Source: an uncultured Psychrobacillus sp.
Lineage (GTDB): Bacteria; Bacillota; Bacilli; Bacillales_A; Planococcaceae
Assembly: GCA_934234185.1 (NCBI GenBank)
Contig: CAKQHO010000148.1
Coordinates: 1-7,017, forward strand
Direction of reading: 5' to 3'
Length of the DNA stretch: 7,017 nt
The notes below the pieces were generated by a model, which was given only the letters and a program-made list of their open reading frames with translations, made no database searches and was not told where the DNA came from. Below, piece after piece: positions 1 to 5,940 of the stretch (within the stretch, counting starts at the first letter, position 1; every line of letters starts with the position of its first letter). The position numbers and the translations under genes are program-made.

Positions 1-790
1 TAATAACCTCTAAGCAAGCCTCTAGTAAAAGCTTCTCCATGAATGGATCTCCTACTTGCACAGCAGGACGCTTTTCTTCTGAAGCTTCAGTTAATTCTTC
101 TGATGCGAATGTTGCTCCGTGAATTCCATCACGACCAGTTTTAGCTCCAGCGTACATCACGATATTCCCTTCGCCAGCTGCTATTCCTTTTTGAATATCC
201 TCATGGTTTATTAACCCAACACACATTGCATTTACCAAAGGGTTACCCTCATAGCAATCATCAAACTGGATTTCTCCACCTACTGTAGGTATTCCAATAC
301 AGTTACCGTAGCCTGCAATACCTGCAACCACCTCTTCAAACAAATATTTCACACGTGGAGTTTTAAGCTCACCAAAACGAAGTGAATTCAACAATGCAAT
401 TGGACGAGCTCCCATTGAGAATACGTCGCGGATAATACCACCTACACCAGTTGCTGCTCCTTGGTAGGGCTCGATAGCAGACGGATGATTATGTGACTCC
501 ATTTTAAAGACAACTGCTTGCCCGTCTCCAATATCTACAATTCCTGCGCCTTCTCCTGGTCCTTGTAATACCTGTGGGCCCTTTGTTGGGAATTTACGTA
601 ATACAGGCTTTGAATTTTTGTAGGAACAATGCTCTGACCACATAACAGAGAACAAGCCTGTTTCTGTATAGTTAGGAAGTCTGCCTAGAATTTTCTCCAC
701 CATTTCAAATTCTTCGTCTGACATTCCCATTTGAGCATAAAGCTTTTGTTCCTTAATTTGCTCTGGATTAGGTTCAAGCAAGATTGACAT
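1..790 (-). CDS. purL: Phosphoribosylformylglycinamidine synthase subunit PurL, N-terminal part (cut by window edge)
   Basis: PurL is the large, ATP-using subunit of FGAM synthetase. With PurS and PurQ in the cytoplasm it converts FGAR plus glutamine-derived ammonia to FGAM, step 4 of purine synthesis. The open frame runs from ATG at 790 to the window edge and gives about 263 residues of a family that is usually about 740 long, so roughly two thirds is outside. The protein begins MSILLEPNPEQIKEQKLY and is very close to my recollection of B. subtilis PurL. Visible small-PurL motifs are WSEHCSYKNS (51-60, conserved His54), ESHNHPS (98-104, nucleotide/metal site) and GGIIRDVFSMGARP (117-130), then GYGNCIGIPTVGGE near 160-173. 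The start is supported by GGAGGG about 6 nt upstream, located inside purQ. The gene overlaps the end of purQ by 17 bp, which suggests translational coupling of the two subunits. No damage is seen in the visible part. Confidence 0.97.
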   Translation of the reverse strand, partial: MSILLEPNPEQIKEQKLYAQMGMSDEEFEMVEKILGRLPNYTETGLFSVMWSEHCSYKNSKPVLRKFPTKGPQVLQGPGEGAGIVDIGDGQAVVFKMESHNHPSAIEPYQGAATGVGGIIRDVFSMGARPIALLNSLRFGELKTPRVKYLFEEVVAGIAGYGNCIGIPTVGGEIQFDDCYEGNPLVNAMCVGLINHEDIQKGIAAGEGNIVMYAGAKTGRDGIHGATFASEELTEASEEKRPAVQVGDPFMEKLLLEACLEVI

Positions 791-1460
791 GAGATTCCCT
801 CCACTGTTTCACAATTGATTTGAATAATGCCAGTCCATCGCTGCCACCCATAATATCGTTTACAGCGCGTTCTGGGTGAGGCATCATACCAAGCACGTTT
901 CCTCTTTCATTTACAATACCGGCAATATCTGCGATGCTTCCATTTGGATTATCCGACGCATACGTAAATACAATTTGATTGTTTTCTTTCAATGAAGCAA
1001 GGGTTTCCTCATCACAATAATAGTTTCCTTCTCCATGAGCGATTGGTATTTGAATTACTTGATCCTTCTCATAGCCAGTAGTAAAAGCAGTTTCATTGTT
1101 TACTACCTTCAAGCCTACAGTTCGGCACATGAACTTTAGATTTTTATTTCGAAGTAATGCTCCTGGTAGTAGGCCTGCCTCCGTTAATACCTGAAAGCCA
1201 TTGCACACACCAAGAATTGGCTTCCCAGCCTCTGCTGCTTTTACTACCTCCGACATAACATTTGAAAATCTAGAAATAGCCCCACAACGAAGGTAGTCAC
1301 CATAAGAGAACCCTCCTGGGAGTAAAATGCCGTCATAGCCGCTTAAGTCATTCTCGTCATGCCATACGTACTCTGCTTCTTCGCCAAGCTCATCCTTAAT
1401 CGCGTGATACATATCTAAGTCACAATTAGAACCTGGAAAAACGATTACCGCAAACTTCAT
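774..1460 (-). CDS. purQ: Phosphoribosylformylglycinamidine synthase glutaminase subunit PurQ
   Basis: PurQ is the class I (triad) glutamine amidotransferase of the three-part FGAM synthetase. It hydrolyses glutamine and passes ammonia to PurL. The 228-residue protein has the usual length of stand-alone PurQ. It starts MKFAVIVFPGSNCD, the PurQ hallmark, carries GGFSYGDYLRCGA (49-61) in the oxyanion region, and the nucleophile elbow GVCNGFQ with Cys86. The C-terminal MMPHPERAV segment supplies the other triad residues, His195 and Glu197. The ATG at 1460 is preceded by a very strong GGAGGAGG ribosome binding site. The start overlaps the purS stop as ATGA, and the end overlaps the purL start by 17 bp. 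The tight packing fits the need for fixed subunit ratios. It is complete with no missing catalytic residue. Confidence 0.98.
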   Translation of the reverse strand: MKFAVIVFPGSNCDLDMYHAIKDELGEEAEYVWHDENDLSGYDGILLPGGFSYGDYLRCGAISRFSNVMSEVVKAAEAGKPILGVCNGFQVLTEAGLLPGALLRNKNLKFMCRTVGLKVVNNETAFTTGYEKDQVIQIPIAHGEGNYYCDEETLASLKENNQIVFTYASDNPNGSIADIAGIVNERGNVLGMMPHPERAVNDIMGGSDGLALFKSIVKQWRESHVNLA

Positions 1461-1711
1461 TGGAAGGTAACCTCCTCCACCTCATACCGGTAGTCCTCGA
1501 TTACAGTGTTAGCTAAAAGCTTTTCACACATTTCCCGTACTAAAGCATCTAAGTCACGGTCTCCATCTTCTAATTGAAGCTCTAAATATTTCCCGATACG
1601 AACGTCCTTCACTTCGTTATAATTCATAGAATGAAGTGCTCCCATTACTGCAGAACCCTGTGGATCTAAAACGCTCTCTCGAAGAGTCACATAAACTTTT
1701 ACTTTTTTCAT
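1457..1711 (-). CDS. purS: Phosphoribosylformylglycinamidine synthase small subunit PurS
   Basis: PurS is the small subunit that holds PurQ and PurL together in Gram-positive-type FGAM synthetase. It has no catalytic activity of its own. The 84-residue product has the family's usual size and pattern: MKKVKVYVTLRESVLDPQG at the N-terminus, a helix, then the IGKYLELQLE strand around 39-48 and a C-terminal strand EDYRYEVEEV. The ATG at 1711 overlaps the purC stop as ATGA and follows an AGGAGG site about 8 nt away. The stop overlaps the purQ start in the same way. Its place between purC and purQ is the B. subtilis order, where this gene was first known only as an unnamed ORF of the operon. It is complete and has no unusual features. 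Confidence 0.97.
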   Translation of the reverse strand: MKKVKVYVTLRESVLDPQGSAVMGALHSMNYNEVKDVRIGKYLELQLEDGDRDLDALVREMCEKLLANTVIEDYRYEVEEVTFQ

Positions 1712-2424
1712 TGAGTAAGTCCTCCTAGGCGGGTAAGTATGATATCGTACACTTCTGTTAGGCTACCTAAATTTCTTCTGAATACATCCTTATCTAACTT
1801 GTTCTTTGTCTCGCTATCCCATAAACGGCAAGTGTCGGGTGAAATCTCATCTGCTAGAATTATTTCACCCTCAGCTGTTTTACCGAATTCAAGTTTAAAG
1901 TCTACTAATATCACGCCAATCTCTTGGAAGATTGGTTGAAGCACTTGATTGATTTCGAGGCCTTTTGCTTCTAAGGTCGCTATTTCCTCTGGAGAGGCAA
2001 CATCTAAAAGCTCTAAATGAGCATTTGTAAGTAATGGATCTCCAAGTGCATCGTCCTTGTAGTAGAACTCTACGATTGGATGCTTTAAAGGAGTCCCTTC
2101 CTCTATTCCTAATCTCTTTGATAGACTGCCAGCTGCAATATTTCGCACGACAACCTCCAATGGAATAATATCCACCTTGCGTACTAGCTGCTCATTCTCT
2201 GAAAGCTGTTTGACAAAGTGAGAGTCAATTCCCTGCTTCTTTAATTGCTCGAATAGGATGGTGGTGATTTTATTATTTAAAACACCTTTGCCGTCAATCT
2301 CTTCTTTTTTCTCTCCATTAAATGCAGTTGCGCTATCCTTATAGGAAACAAATAATATGTTCTCATTCTCTGTTGCGAATAATTGCTTTGCCTTGCCTTC
2401 ATATAATAGACGACCTTTTTCCAC
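1708..2424 (-). CDS. purC: Phosphoribosylaminoimidazole-succinocarboxamide synthase (SAICAR synthetase) PurC
   Basis: PurC joins aspartate to CAIR with ATP to form SAICAR, the step after PurK/PurE and before PurB. The frame is open back to a TTG at 2439, but that TTG-GAG-GAA is itself the Shine-Dalgarno sequence. I therefore place the start at GTG 2424, 8 nt after GGAGG, giving 238 residues, close to the roughly 240 of B. subtilis PurC. Numbered from this GTG, the protein begins MEKGRLLYEGKAKQLF (phosphate-binding loop). It contains SYKDSATAFNGEKK (27-40), the family signatures IIPLEVVVRNIAAGS (86-100) and LVDFKLEFG (173-181), and ADEISPDTCRLW (191-202). It opens the second translational cluster purC-S-Q-L, after a 69-bp gap following purB, and its stop overlaps purS as ATGA. 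It is complete. Confidence 0.96.
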   Translation of the reverse strand: MEKGRLLYEGKAKQLFATENENILFVSYKDSATAFNGEKKEEIDGKGVLNNKITTILFEQLKKQGIDSHFVKQLSENEQLVRKVDIIPLEVVVRNIAAGSLSKRLGIEEGTPLKHPIVEFYYKDDALGDPLLTNAHLELLDVASPEEIATLEAKGLEINQVLQPIFQEIGVILVDFKLEFGKTAEGEIILADEISPDTCRLWDSETKNKLDKDVFRRNLGSLTEVYDIILTRLGGLTQ

Positions 2425-2430
2425 AATGAA

Positions 2431-2437
2431 TTCCTCC
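2431..2437 (-). promoter_or_regulatory. Ribosome binding site that fixes the purC start
   Basis: The minus strand reads GGAGGAA here, 8 nt before GTG at 2424. The longest open frame would start at a TTG (2439-2437) whose last base is the first G of this site. Using that TTG would put the Shine-Dalgarno inside the coding region with none upstream, so the GTG start is strongly preferred. Confidence 0.85.
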
Positions 2438-2459
2438 AAATCAGATAGACCCTTTGGAC

Positions 2460-2481
2460 TCGGCAGCCAACTGACTGCCGA
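2460..2481 (-). other. Hairpin in the purB-purC gap
   Basis: The transcript forms UCGGCAG, an 8-base apex and CUGCCGA: 7 Watson-Crick pairs, which can be extended by a G-U pair to leave the loop CAGUUG. No U-run follows, so it is unlikely to be an intrinsic terminator. It lies in the only sizeable gap of the operon, 13 nt after the purB stop and ahead of the purC ribosome binding site. A role in mRNA processing, 3' protection of the purEKB segment, or simply insulation is possible but is inference. Confidence 0.6.
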
Positions 2482-2493
2482 AATCTTTAGAGA

Positions 2494-3789
2494 TTAGTTC
2501 AATCCTAAGCGTTCAAAAATCATGTCCACATGCTGAATGTGGTAGTTATAATCAAAGCAATCATCTAGCTCTTCTTTTGTTAATAAGGAAGTAATCTTTT
2601 CTTCTCCTTCGACGAAGCTGCGGAAAGCTGTCTGAGATTCCCAAGCCTGCATCGCAAGCGGCTGAACTGTATCATATGCTTCTTCACGAGCCAGGCCTTT
2701 ATCGATTAGCGCTAGTAAAACACGCTGAGAATAAATTAAGCCAAGAGTGGAATCCATATTGCGTTTCATATTTTCAGGGAACACAGTAAGATTTTTCACA
2801 ATGTTTCCGAAACGATTTAACATGTAGTTTAAAGCAATCGTTGCATCCGGAAGAATCACACGCTCTGCCGAAGAATGAGAGATATCTCTTTCATGCCATA
2901 AAGATACATTTTCATAGCTAGTCATCATATATCCACGAATTAAACGAGCAAGACCAGTCATATTTTCCGAGCCGATTGGATTACGCTTATGTGGCATTGC
3001 AGAAGAACCTTTTTGACCTTTTGCAAAAAACTCTTCCACTTCACGAGTTTCTGATTTTTGGAGACCACGAATTTCTGTTGCAAACTTTTCGATAGAAGTA
3101 GCAATTAATGCAAGCGTACTCATATATTGCGCATGACGATCGCGCTGTAATGTTTGAGTAGAGATTGGTGATGCTGCAAGACCAAGCTTTTCACATACAT
3201 ATTTTTCAACGAACGGATCTATATTTGCATACGTCCCAACTGCTCCTGACATTTTTCCTGTTTCAATTGTTTTAGCCGCTGCCTCAAAACGCTCAAGGTT
3301 ACGTTTCATTTCCTCAGTCCATAATGCAAGCTTCAAGCCAAAGGTAGTCGGCTCCGCATGTACACCGTGCGTACGTCCCATCATTACGGTGTATTTGTGT
3401 TCTTTTGCTTTATTTTCAAGAATCTCGATAAAATTAAGTAAATCCTTACGAAGGATTACGTTTGCTTGTTTAATTAAAAAGGAGAGTGCAGTATCAACTA
3501 CATCTGTAGACGTTAGTCCGTAATGAACCCATTTACGCTCTTCTCCTAGTGTTTCTGATACGGCCCGAGTGAACGCTACTACATCATGTCTAGTTTCCTG
3601 TTCAATTTCTAAAATACGATCTACCGAGAAGGAAGCATTTTTTCGAAGAGTTACTACGTCACTCTTTGGTATGTCTCCGATTTCTGCCCATGCCTCACAA
3701 GCTAGAATCTCTACCTCTAGCCATGCGTTGTACTTATTTTCTTCTGTCCATATCGCACCCATTTCAGGTCGAGTATATCTTTCAATCAT
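2494..3789 (-). CDS. purB: Adenylosuccinate lyase PurB
   Basis: PurB is a fumarase/aspartase-superfamily lyase. It releases fumarate from SAICAR to give AICAR, and from adenylosuccinate to give AMP, so it serves both the de novo path and the AMP branch. The 431-residue length equals that of the B. subtilis enzyme. Conserved features are TRHDVVAF (66-73, His68), KWVHYGLTSTDVVDT (86-100, His89 and the TS pair), MGRTHGVHAEPTTFG (137-151, catalytic-region His141), and the family signature GSSAMPHKRNP (261-271), whose Ser262/Ser263 lie on the flexible catalytic loop. The active site is shared between subunits of a tetramer in this family. The ATG at 3789 follows GGAGGA with a 6-7 nt spacer. The gene starts 15 bp after the purK stop and is the last gene of the purEKB cluster. 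It is complete. Confidence 0.98.
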   Translation of the reverse strand: MIERYTRPEMGAIWTEENKYNAWLEVEILACEAWAEIGDIPKSDVVTLRKNASFSVDRILEIEQETRHDVVAFTRAVSETLGEERKWVHYGLTSTDVVDTALSFLIKQANVILRKDLLNFIEILENKAKEHKYTVMMGRTHGVHAEPTTFGLKLALWTEEMKRNLERFEAAAKTIETGKMSGAVGTYANIDPFVEKYVCEKLGLAASPISTQTLQRDRHAQYMSTLALIATSIEKFATEIRGLQKSETREVEEFFAKGQKGSSAMPHKRNPIGSENMTGLARLIRGYMMTSYENVSLWHERDISHSSAERVILPDATIALNYMLNRFGNIVKNLTVFPENMKRNMDSTLGLIYSQRVLLALIDKGLAREEAYDTVQPLAMQAWESQTAFRSFVEGEEKITSLLTKEELDDCFDYNYHIQHVDMIFERLGLN

Positions 3790-3804
3790 GTTTATTCCTC
3801 CAAG

Positions 3805-4926
3805 TTAAGACCAAATATTCGATCTTTCTATTTCTTCTAATGTTTTTTTAATATCTTTGGTTAAGATAGTCACATGTCCCATTTTACGGTTATCCTTAGC
3901 CTCAGCTTTTCCGTATAGATGAATCGACCAATCTGGATACTTACTAATAGAATTTGTCACTGGCATGACATGCTGTCCAAGTATATTTATCATTACAGCA
4001 TTTCCCCAAAGCTCTGGCTCTCTTAATGGCCAACCACAAATAGCACGAATATGCTGATGAAACTGAGATACATTACACGCCTCAATAGAATAATGTCCGG
4101 AGTTATGCGGTCTAGGAGCAAGTTCATTAATGAGTATTTCATTCTCGCCTAAAACAAACATTTCTACCGCTAAAGTTCCGACTAGCTTGAGATGATCAGC
4201 TATTTGTTTAGCTGCCTCTACTGCTTTTTCCTCCAAAGACTTGCTAATTCTAGCAGGTACAATCGTTTCATGCAAAATATGATTTACATGTATATTCTCC
4301 CCAACTGGAAGACAATATGTTTCACCCTCATCGTTTCTTTGAACAATAACTGATATTTCCTTGCTAAATGGAACAAACGCTTCGGCAATACAAGGGGAAT
4401 GGCTAAAGAGCGGTTTAGCTAAAGATAGCTCCTCTTTTGATTTTACAATTTGCTGTCCCTTACCGTCATAACCACCTCTAGTAGTTTTCACTACGCATGG
4501 AAACCCTATTTGATCAATCTGTACCTCTAAGCTTTCATAGTTTTTAGCTTCAATAAATTTTGCAACTGGAATTCCAGCATCCTGAATCGCTCTCTTTTCT
4601 AAGATTCGATCCTGGGTTATTCTCACTAACTCAGCACCTTGAGGAACATATGCAATCTCCGACAGCCTTTTTAAGCCGGCATAATCTATATTTTCAAACT
4701 CATACGTAATTACTTCACTAACCTCAGCCAATTCTTCAAGTGCAGCTTCATCATTATACGGTGCAACAATTCGAATGTCTGCTATTTGTCCGCAGGGAGA
4801 GTCCATTGTAGGCTCTAAAACAGCTATCTTAAATCCAGCTTCCTTCGCTGCAAGGGCCATCATTCTACCAAGCTGACCGCCACCAATTATACCGATAGTT
4901 TGCCCTGGATAAATTATTTTGCTCAT
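3805..4926 (-). CDS. purK: N5-carboxyaminoimidazole ribonucleotide synthase PurK
   Basis: PurK is an ATP-grasp enzyme that carboxylates AIR with bicarbonate and ATP to form N5-CAIR, which PurE then rearranges to CAIR. The 373-residue protein is near the usual length. In order it shows an N-terminal preATP-grasp segment IGIIGGGQLGRMM (11-23), the glycine-rich ATP lid TTRGGYDGKGQ (148-158), the metal/ATP site INELAPRPHNSGHYS (266-280), and a C-terminal PurK tail with KMGHVT (348-353). The ATG at 4926 overlaps the purE stop as ATGA. The upstream Shine-Dalgarno is poor (GGTGA, about 7 nt away), unlike the AGGAGG sites of most other pur genes here. This suggests that translation depends on ribosomes arriving from purE. 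It is complete. Confidence 0.97.
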   Translation of the reverse strand: MSKIIYPGQTIGIIGGGQLGRMMALAAKEAGFKIAVLEPTMDSPCGQIADIRIVAPYNDEAALEELAEVSEVITYEFENIDYAGLKRLSEIAYVPQGAELVRITQDRILEKRAIQDAGIPVAKFIEAKNYESLEVQIDQIGFPCVVKTTRGGYDGKGQQIVKSKEELSLAKPLFSHSPCIAEAFVPFSKEISVIVQRNDEGETYCLPVGENIHVNHILHETIVPARISKSLEEKAVEAAKQIADHLKLVGTLAVEMFVLGENEILINELAPRPHNSGHYSIEACNVSQFHQHIRAICGWPLREPELWGNAVMINILGQHVMPVTNSISKYPDWSIHLYGKAEAKDNRKMGHVTILTKDIKKTLEEIERSNIWS

Positions 4927-5411
4927 TGAAGCTCACCATTGCTTTCTAAAACTTTGTTCTTCGTTTCTTCTCTTCTAATTTCTAAACGTTCTACAATGTG
5001 CTGATCATGAATAGATAAAATTTGAGCAGCTAATAAGCCTGCATTTGTTGCTCCTGCCTTTCCTATCGCTACTGTTGCAACGGGAACTCCACCCGGCATC
5101 TGCACAATAGATAATAGAGAATCTAATCCATTCAGCGCCTTCGATTGAACTGGGACACCTATAACCGGTAATGTAGTCTTTGCTGCGACCATACCTGGCA
5201 AATGCGCTGCACCTCCAGCACCAGCTATAATAACCTGGATTCCTCGCCCTCTTGCCTGTTCTGCATAGGAGAACATTAAATCAGGAGTTCGATGCGCGGA
5301 TACAACCTGTTTCTCATAAGGAATTTTTAGCTCTTCTAATATCTCACAGCTATATTTCATTGTTTCCCAATCACTAGAACTTCCCATAATTATACCGACT
5401 TTTACGTCCAT
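4923..5411 (-). CDS. purE: N5-carboxyaminoimidazole ribonucleotide mutase PurE (class I)
   Basis: PurE moves the carboxyl group of N5-CAIR to the ring carbon, giving CAIR. The 162-residue length and octamer-type motifs are typical: MGSSSDW (9-15, phosphate binding), SAHRTPD (38-44, catalytic-region His40), AGAGGAAHLPGM (63-74) and PVQSKALNGLDSLLSIVQMPGGVPVATVAIG around 87-117. The neighbouring purK indicates the class I mutase, not the class II CO2-using enzyme of animals. It is the first gene of the operon. The ATG at 5411 lies about 240 nt after the predicted transcription start and 22 nt after the U-run of the leader terminator, with GGGAG 8 nt upstream as ribosome binding site. Its expression is therefore expected to be controlled by both PurR-type repression and guanine-dependent attenuation. 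It is complete. Confidence 0.98.
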   Translation of the reverse strand: MDVKVGIIMGSSSDWETMKYSCEILEELKIPYEKQVVSAHRTPDLMFSYAEQARGRGIQVIIAGAGGAAHLPGMVAAKTTLPVIGVPVQSKALNGLDSLLSIVQMPGGVPVATVAIGKAGATNAGLLAAQILSIHDQHIVERLEIRREETKNKVLESNGELQ

Positions 5412-5432
5412 TACTTCCGCTCCCTCTCAAAC

Positions 5433-5495
5433 AAAAAAATTCCCTGAATAAAGCTGCTCTCTACGGAAGAAAAGCAGTTTACTCAAGGAATCTTT
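5433..5495 (-). terminator. Intrinsic terminator of the pur leader (riboswitch expression platform)
   Basis: A long stem pairs 5491-5473 (AUUCCUUGAGUAAACUGCU) with 5458-5439. It is interrupted only by one bulged C at 5453 and contains two G-U pairs. Seven U residues at 5439-5433 follow, the first of them being the last paired base. A-U pairs from 5495-5492 can extend the base of the stem. It sits between the guanine aptamer and the purE ribosome binding site, the standard position for the OFF structure of a transcriptional riboswitch. Formation should stop RNA polymerase before purE when guanine is bound. Confidence 0.9.
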
Positions 5496-5576
5496 AACAT
5501 AACAGGATGAGTGTCTATTTGTGGCATATCCAAACACATCCTCTTAGCATTATCCAAAAGTTGCTTTCCCTCATAG
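5461..5576 (-). promoter_or_regulatory. Predicted antiterminator of the pur riboswitch
   Basis: The 3' strand of aptamer helix P1 and the bases after it (5576-5562, CUAUGAGGGAAAGCA) can pair with 5476-5461 (UGCUUUUCUUCCGUAG). I count 14 pairs, several of them G-U, with one bulged U and one A-C mismatch. The second segment is the top of the terminator's 5' arm plus its loop. The antiterminator encloses the terminator's 5' arm and leaves its 3' arm outside, so the two folds exclude each other. Guanine locking P1 would free the terminator. An imperfect hairpin (5546-5506, AGGAUG/CAUCCU base) lies between the two pairing segments. This is pairing worked out by eye. Confidence 0.7.
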
Positions 5577-5637
5577 TCCTGTCATTTACGGTGACTTGGT
5601 AGAGACGCTAAGGCCAATTCCTTAGCATATATGGGGA
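5567..5637 (-). ncRNA. Guanine riboswitch aptamer (purine riboswitch) upstream of purE
   Basis: The minus strand shows the purine-aptamer layout. P1 is UCCCCAUA (5637-5630) with UAUGAGGGA (5575-5567, one bulged A). P2 is a perfect 7-bp helix GCUAAGG/CCUUAGC (5626-5620 and 5613-5607), followed by the J2/3 core UCUCUACC. P3 carries the invariant loop CCGUAAA (5591-5585). The GG of loop 2 (AAUUGG) can kiss the CC of loop 3, as in known structures. The 3' junction reads GGACUAUG, so the specificity base equivalent to position 74 of the B. subtilis xpt RNA is C (5576), predicting guanine/hypoxanthine and not adenine. Position and downstream terminator match the B. subtilis purE leader. Loop 2 is slightly shorter than the common GAUAUGG form. 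Confidence 0.96.
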
Positions 5638-5638
5638 T

Positions 5639-5651
5639 ATTGTTCGTTGCT
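5639..5651 (-). promoter_or_regulatory. Possible third PurBox at the transcription start
   Basis: The minus strand reads AGCAACGAACAAT, 10 of 13 consensus positions. It shares the exact 11-mer ACGAACAATAT with the distal box, 84 bp apart. It covers the predicted first transcribed bases just ahead of the aptamer. Whether PurR uses it is unknown. Confidence 0.4.
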
Positions 5652-5657
5652 AACTTT

Positions 5658-5686
5658 ATTTTAACAAGTTAACAATGCAACGTCAA
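5658..5686 (-). promoter_or_regulatory. Sigma-A promoter of the pur operon
   Basis: On the minus strand -35 TTGACG (5686-5681) and -10 TAAAAT (5663-5658) are separated by exactly 17 bp. The expected start is near A5651, giving a leader of about 240 nt before the purE ATG, like the long pur leader of B. subtilis. The operator-like PurBoxes lie just upstream and the aptamer begins about 14 nt after the start. Confidence 0.88.
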
Positions 5687-5691
5687 CGCTA

Positions 5692-5704
5692 AAAAACGAA
5701 CGAT
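5692..5704 (+). promoter_or_regulatory. PurBox-like PurR site, promoter-proximal
   Basis: The plus strand reads AAAAACGAACGAT, which I count as matching 11 of 13 positions of the B. subtilis PurBox consensus AWWWCCGAACWWT. It lies 5 bp upstream of the -35 element and faces the second box at 5723-5735 in inverted orientation. PurR of Bacillus, an Fnr-unrelated PRT-fold repressor responsive to PRPP, binds such pairs. Confidence 0.75.
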
Positions 5705-5722
5705 AAATTTTCAGAAAACTAT

Positions 5723-5735
5723 ATTGTTCGTGTTT
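5723..5735 (-). promoter_or_regulatory. PurBox-like PurR site, promoter-distal
   Basis: The minus strand reads AAACACGAACAAT, matching 11 of 13 positions of AWWWCCGAACWWT by my count. With the box at 5692-5704 it forms an inverted pair separated by 18 bp, close to the 16-17 bp usual in B. subtilis. It sits between the yebG stop and the pur promoter, at about -72 to -84 from the predicted start. Confidence 0.75.
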
Positions 5736-5748
5736 TGATTAAAAACCA

Positions 5749-5940
5749 TCAAATATTTTTCTCTTTTATCCCTTTTAATAGGATCAATTGTCTTAAGGGT
5801 ACCGGTCTTCCATCGACTTCTGTAAAGATAGGCTCTTCCTTCCTACCAACTACCTGATACCCTAGTAAAGACATCCTTTCCATACAGGAAGAAATACTTT
5901 CATCCTCCTGTACCTCAAACCATTTTGTTTCTTTCTTCAT
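5749..5940 (-). CDS. yebG: Small NETI-motif protein (YebG-like), function unknown
   Basis: This is a 63-residue, charged, soluble protein beginning MKKETKWFEVQEDESISSCMERM and containing GYQVVGRKEEPIFTEV. It resembles the short NETI-motif protein encoded by yebG just before purE in B. subtilis. Here the NETI tetrad appears as DESI at 13-16, followed by a Cys and a helix. No signal peptide, membrane segment or catalytic motif is seen. The ATG at 5940 overlaps the yebE stop as ATGA, and the Shine-Dalgarno is weak (AAGGG about 12 nt away), so translation is probably coupled to yebE. No convincing terminator follows: only a short AT-rich inverted repeat TTTGAT/ATCAAA at the stop. Some transcripts may therefore run into the pur leader. 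The family has no established function that I know of, and the symbol rests on synteny and recalled similarity. Confidence 0.85.
   Translation of the reverse strand: MKKETKWFEVQEDESISSCMERMSLLGYQVVGRKEEPIFTEVDGRPVPLRQLILLKGIKEKNI

Noticed and set aside
1739..1939. Plus-strand open frame of 66 codons
   Set aside because: It lies antisense inside purC, has no family-like sequence and is explained by codon pattern on the other strand.
3569..3851. Two overlapping plus-strand open frames (79 and 61 codons)
   Set aside because: Both are antisense to the 5' end of purB (and the purK end) and show no recognisable protein features.
5567..5637. Adenine-specific purine riboswitch
   Set aside because: The 3' junction is GGACUAUG with C at the specificity position; adenine riboswitches have U there. 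The pur context also fits guanine.
5741..5757. TTTGAT / ATCAAA inverted repeat at the yebG stop as a terminator
   Set aside because: The stem is only about 6 A/T-rich pairs and has no U-run after it, so termination there cannot be supported.
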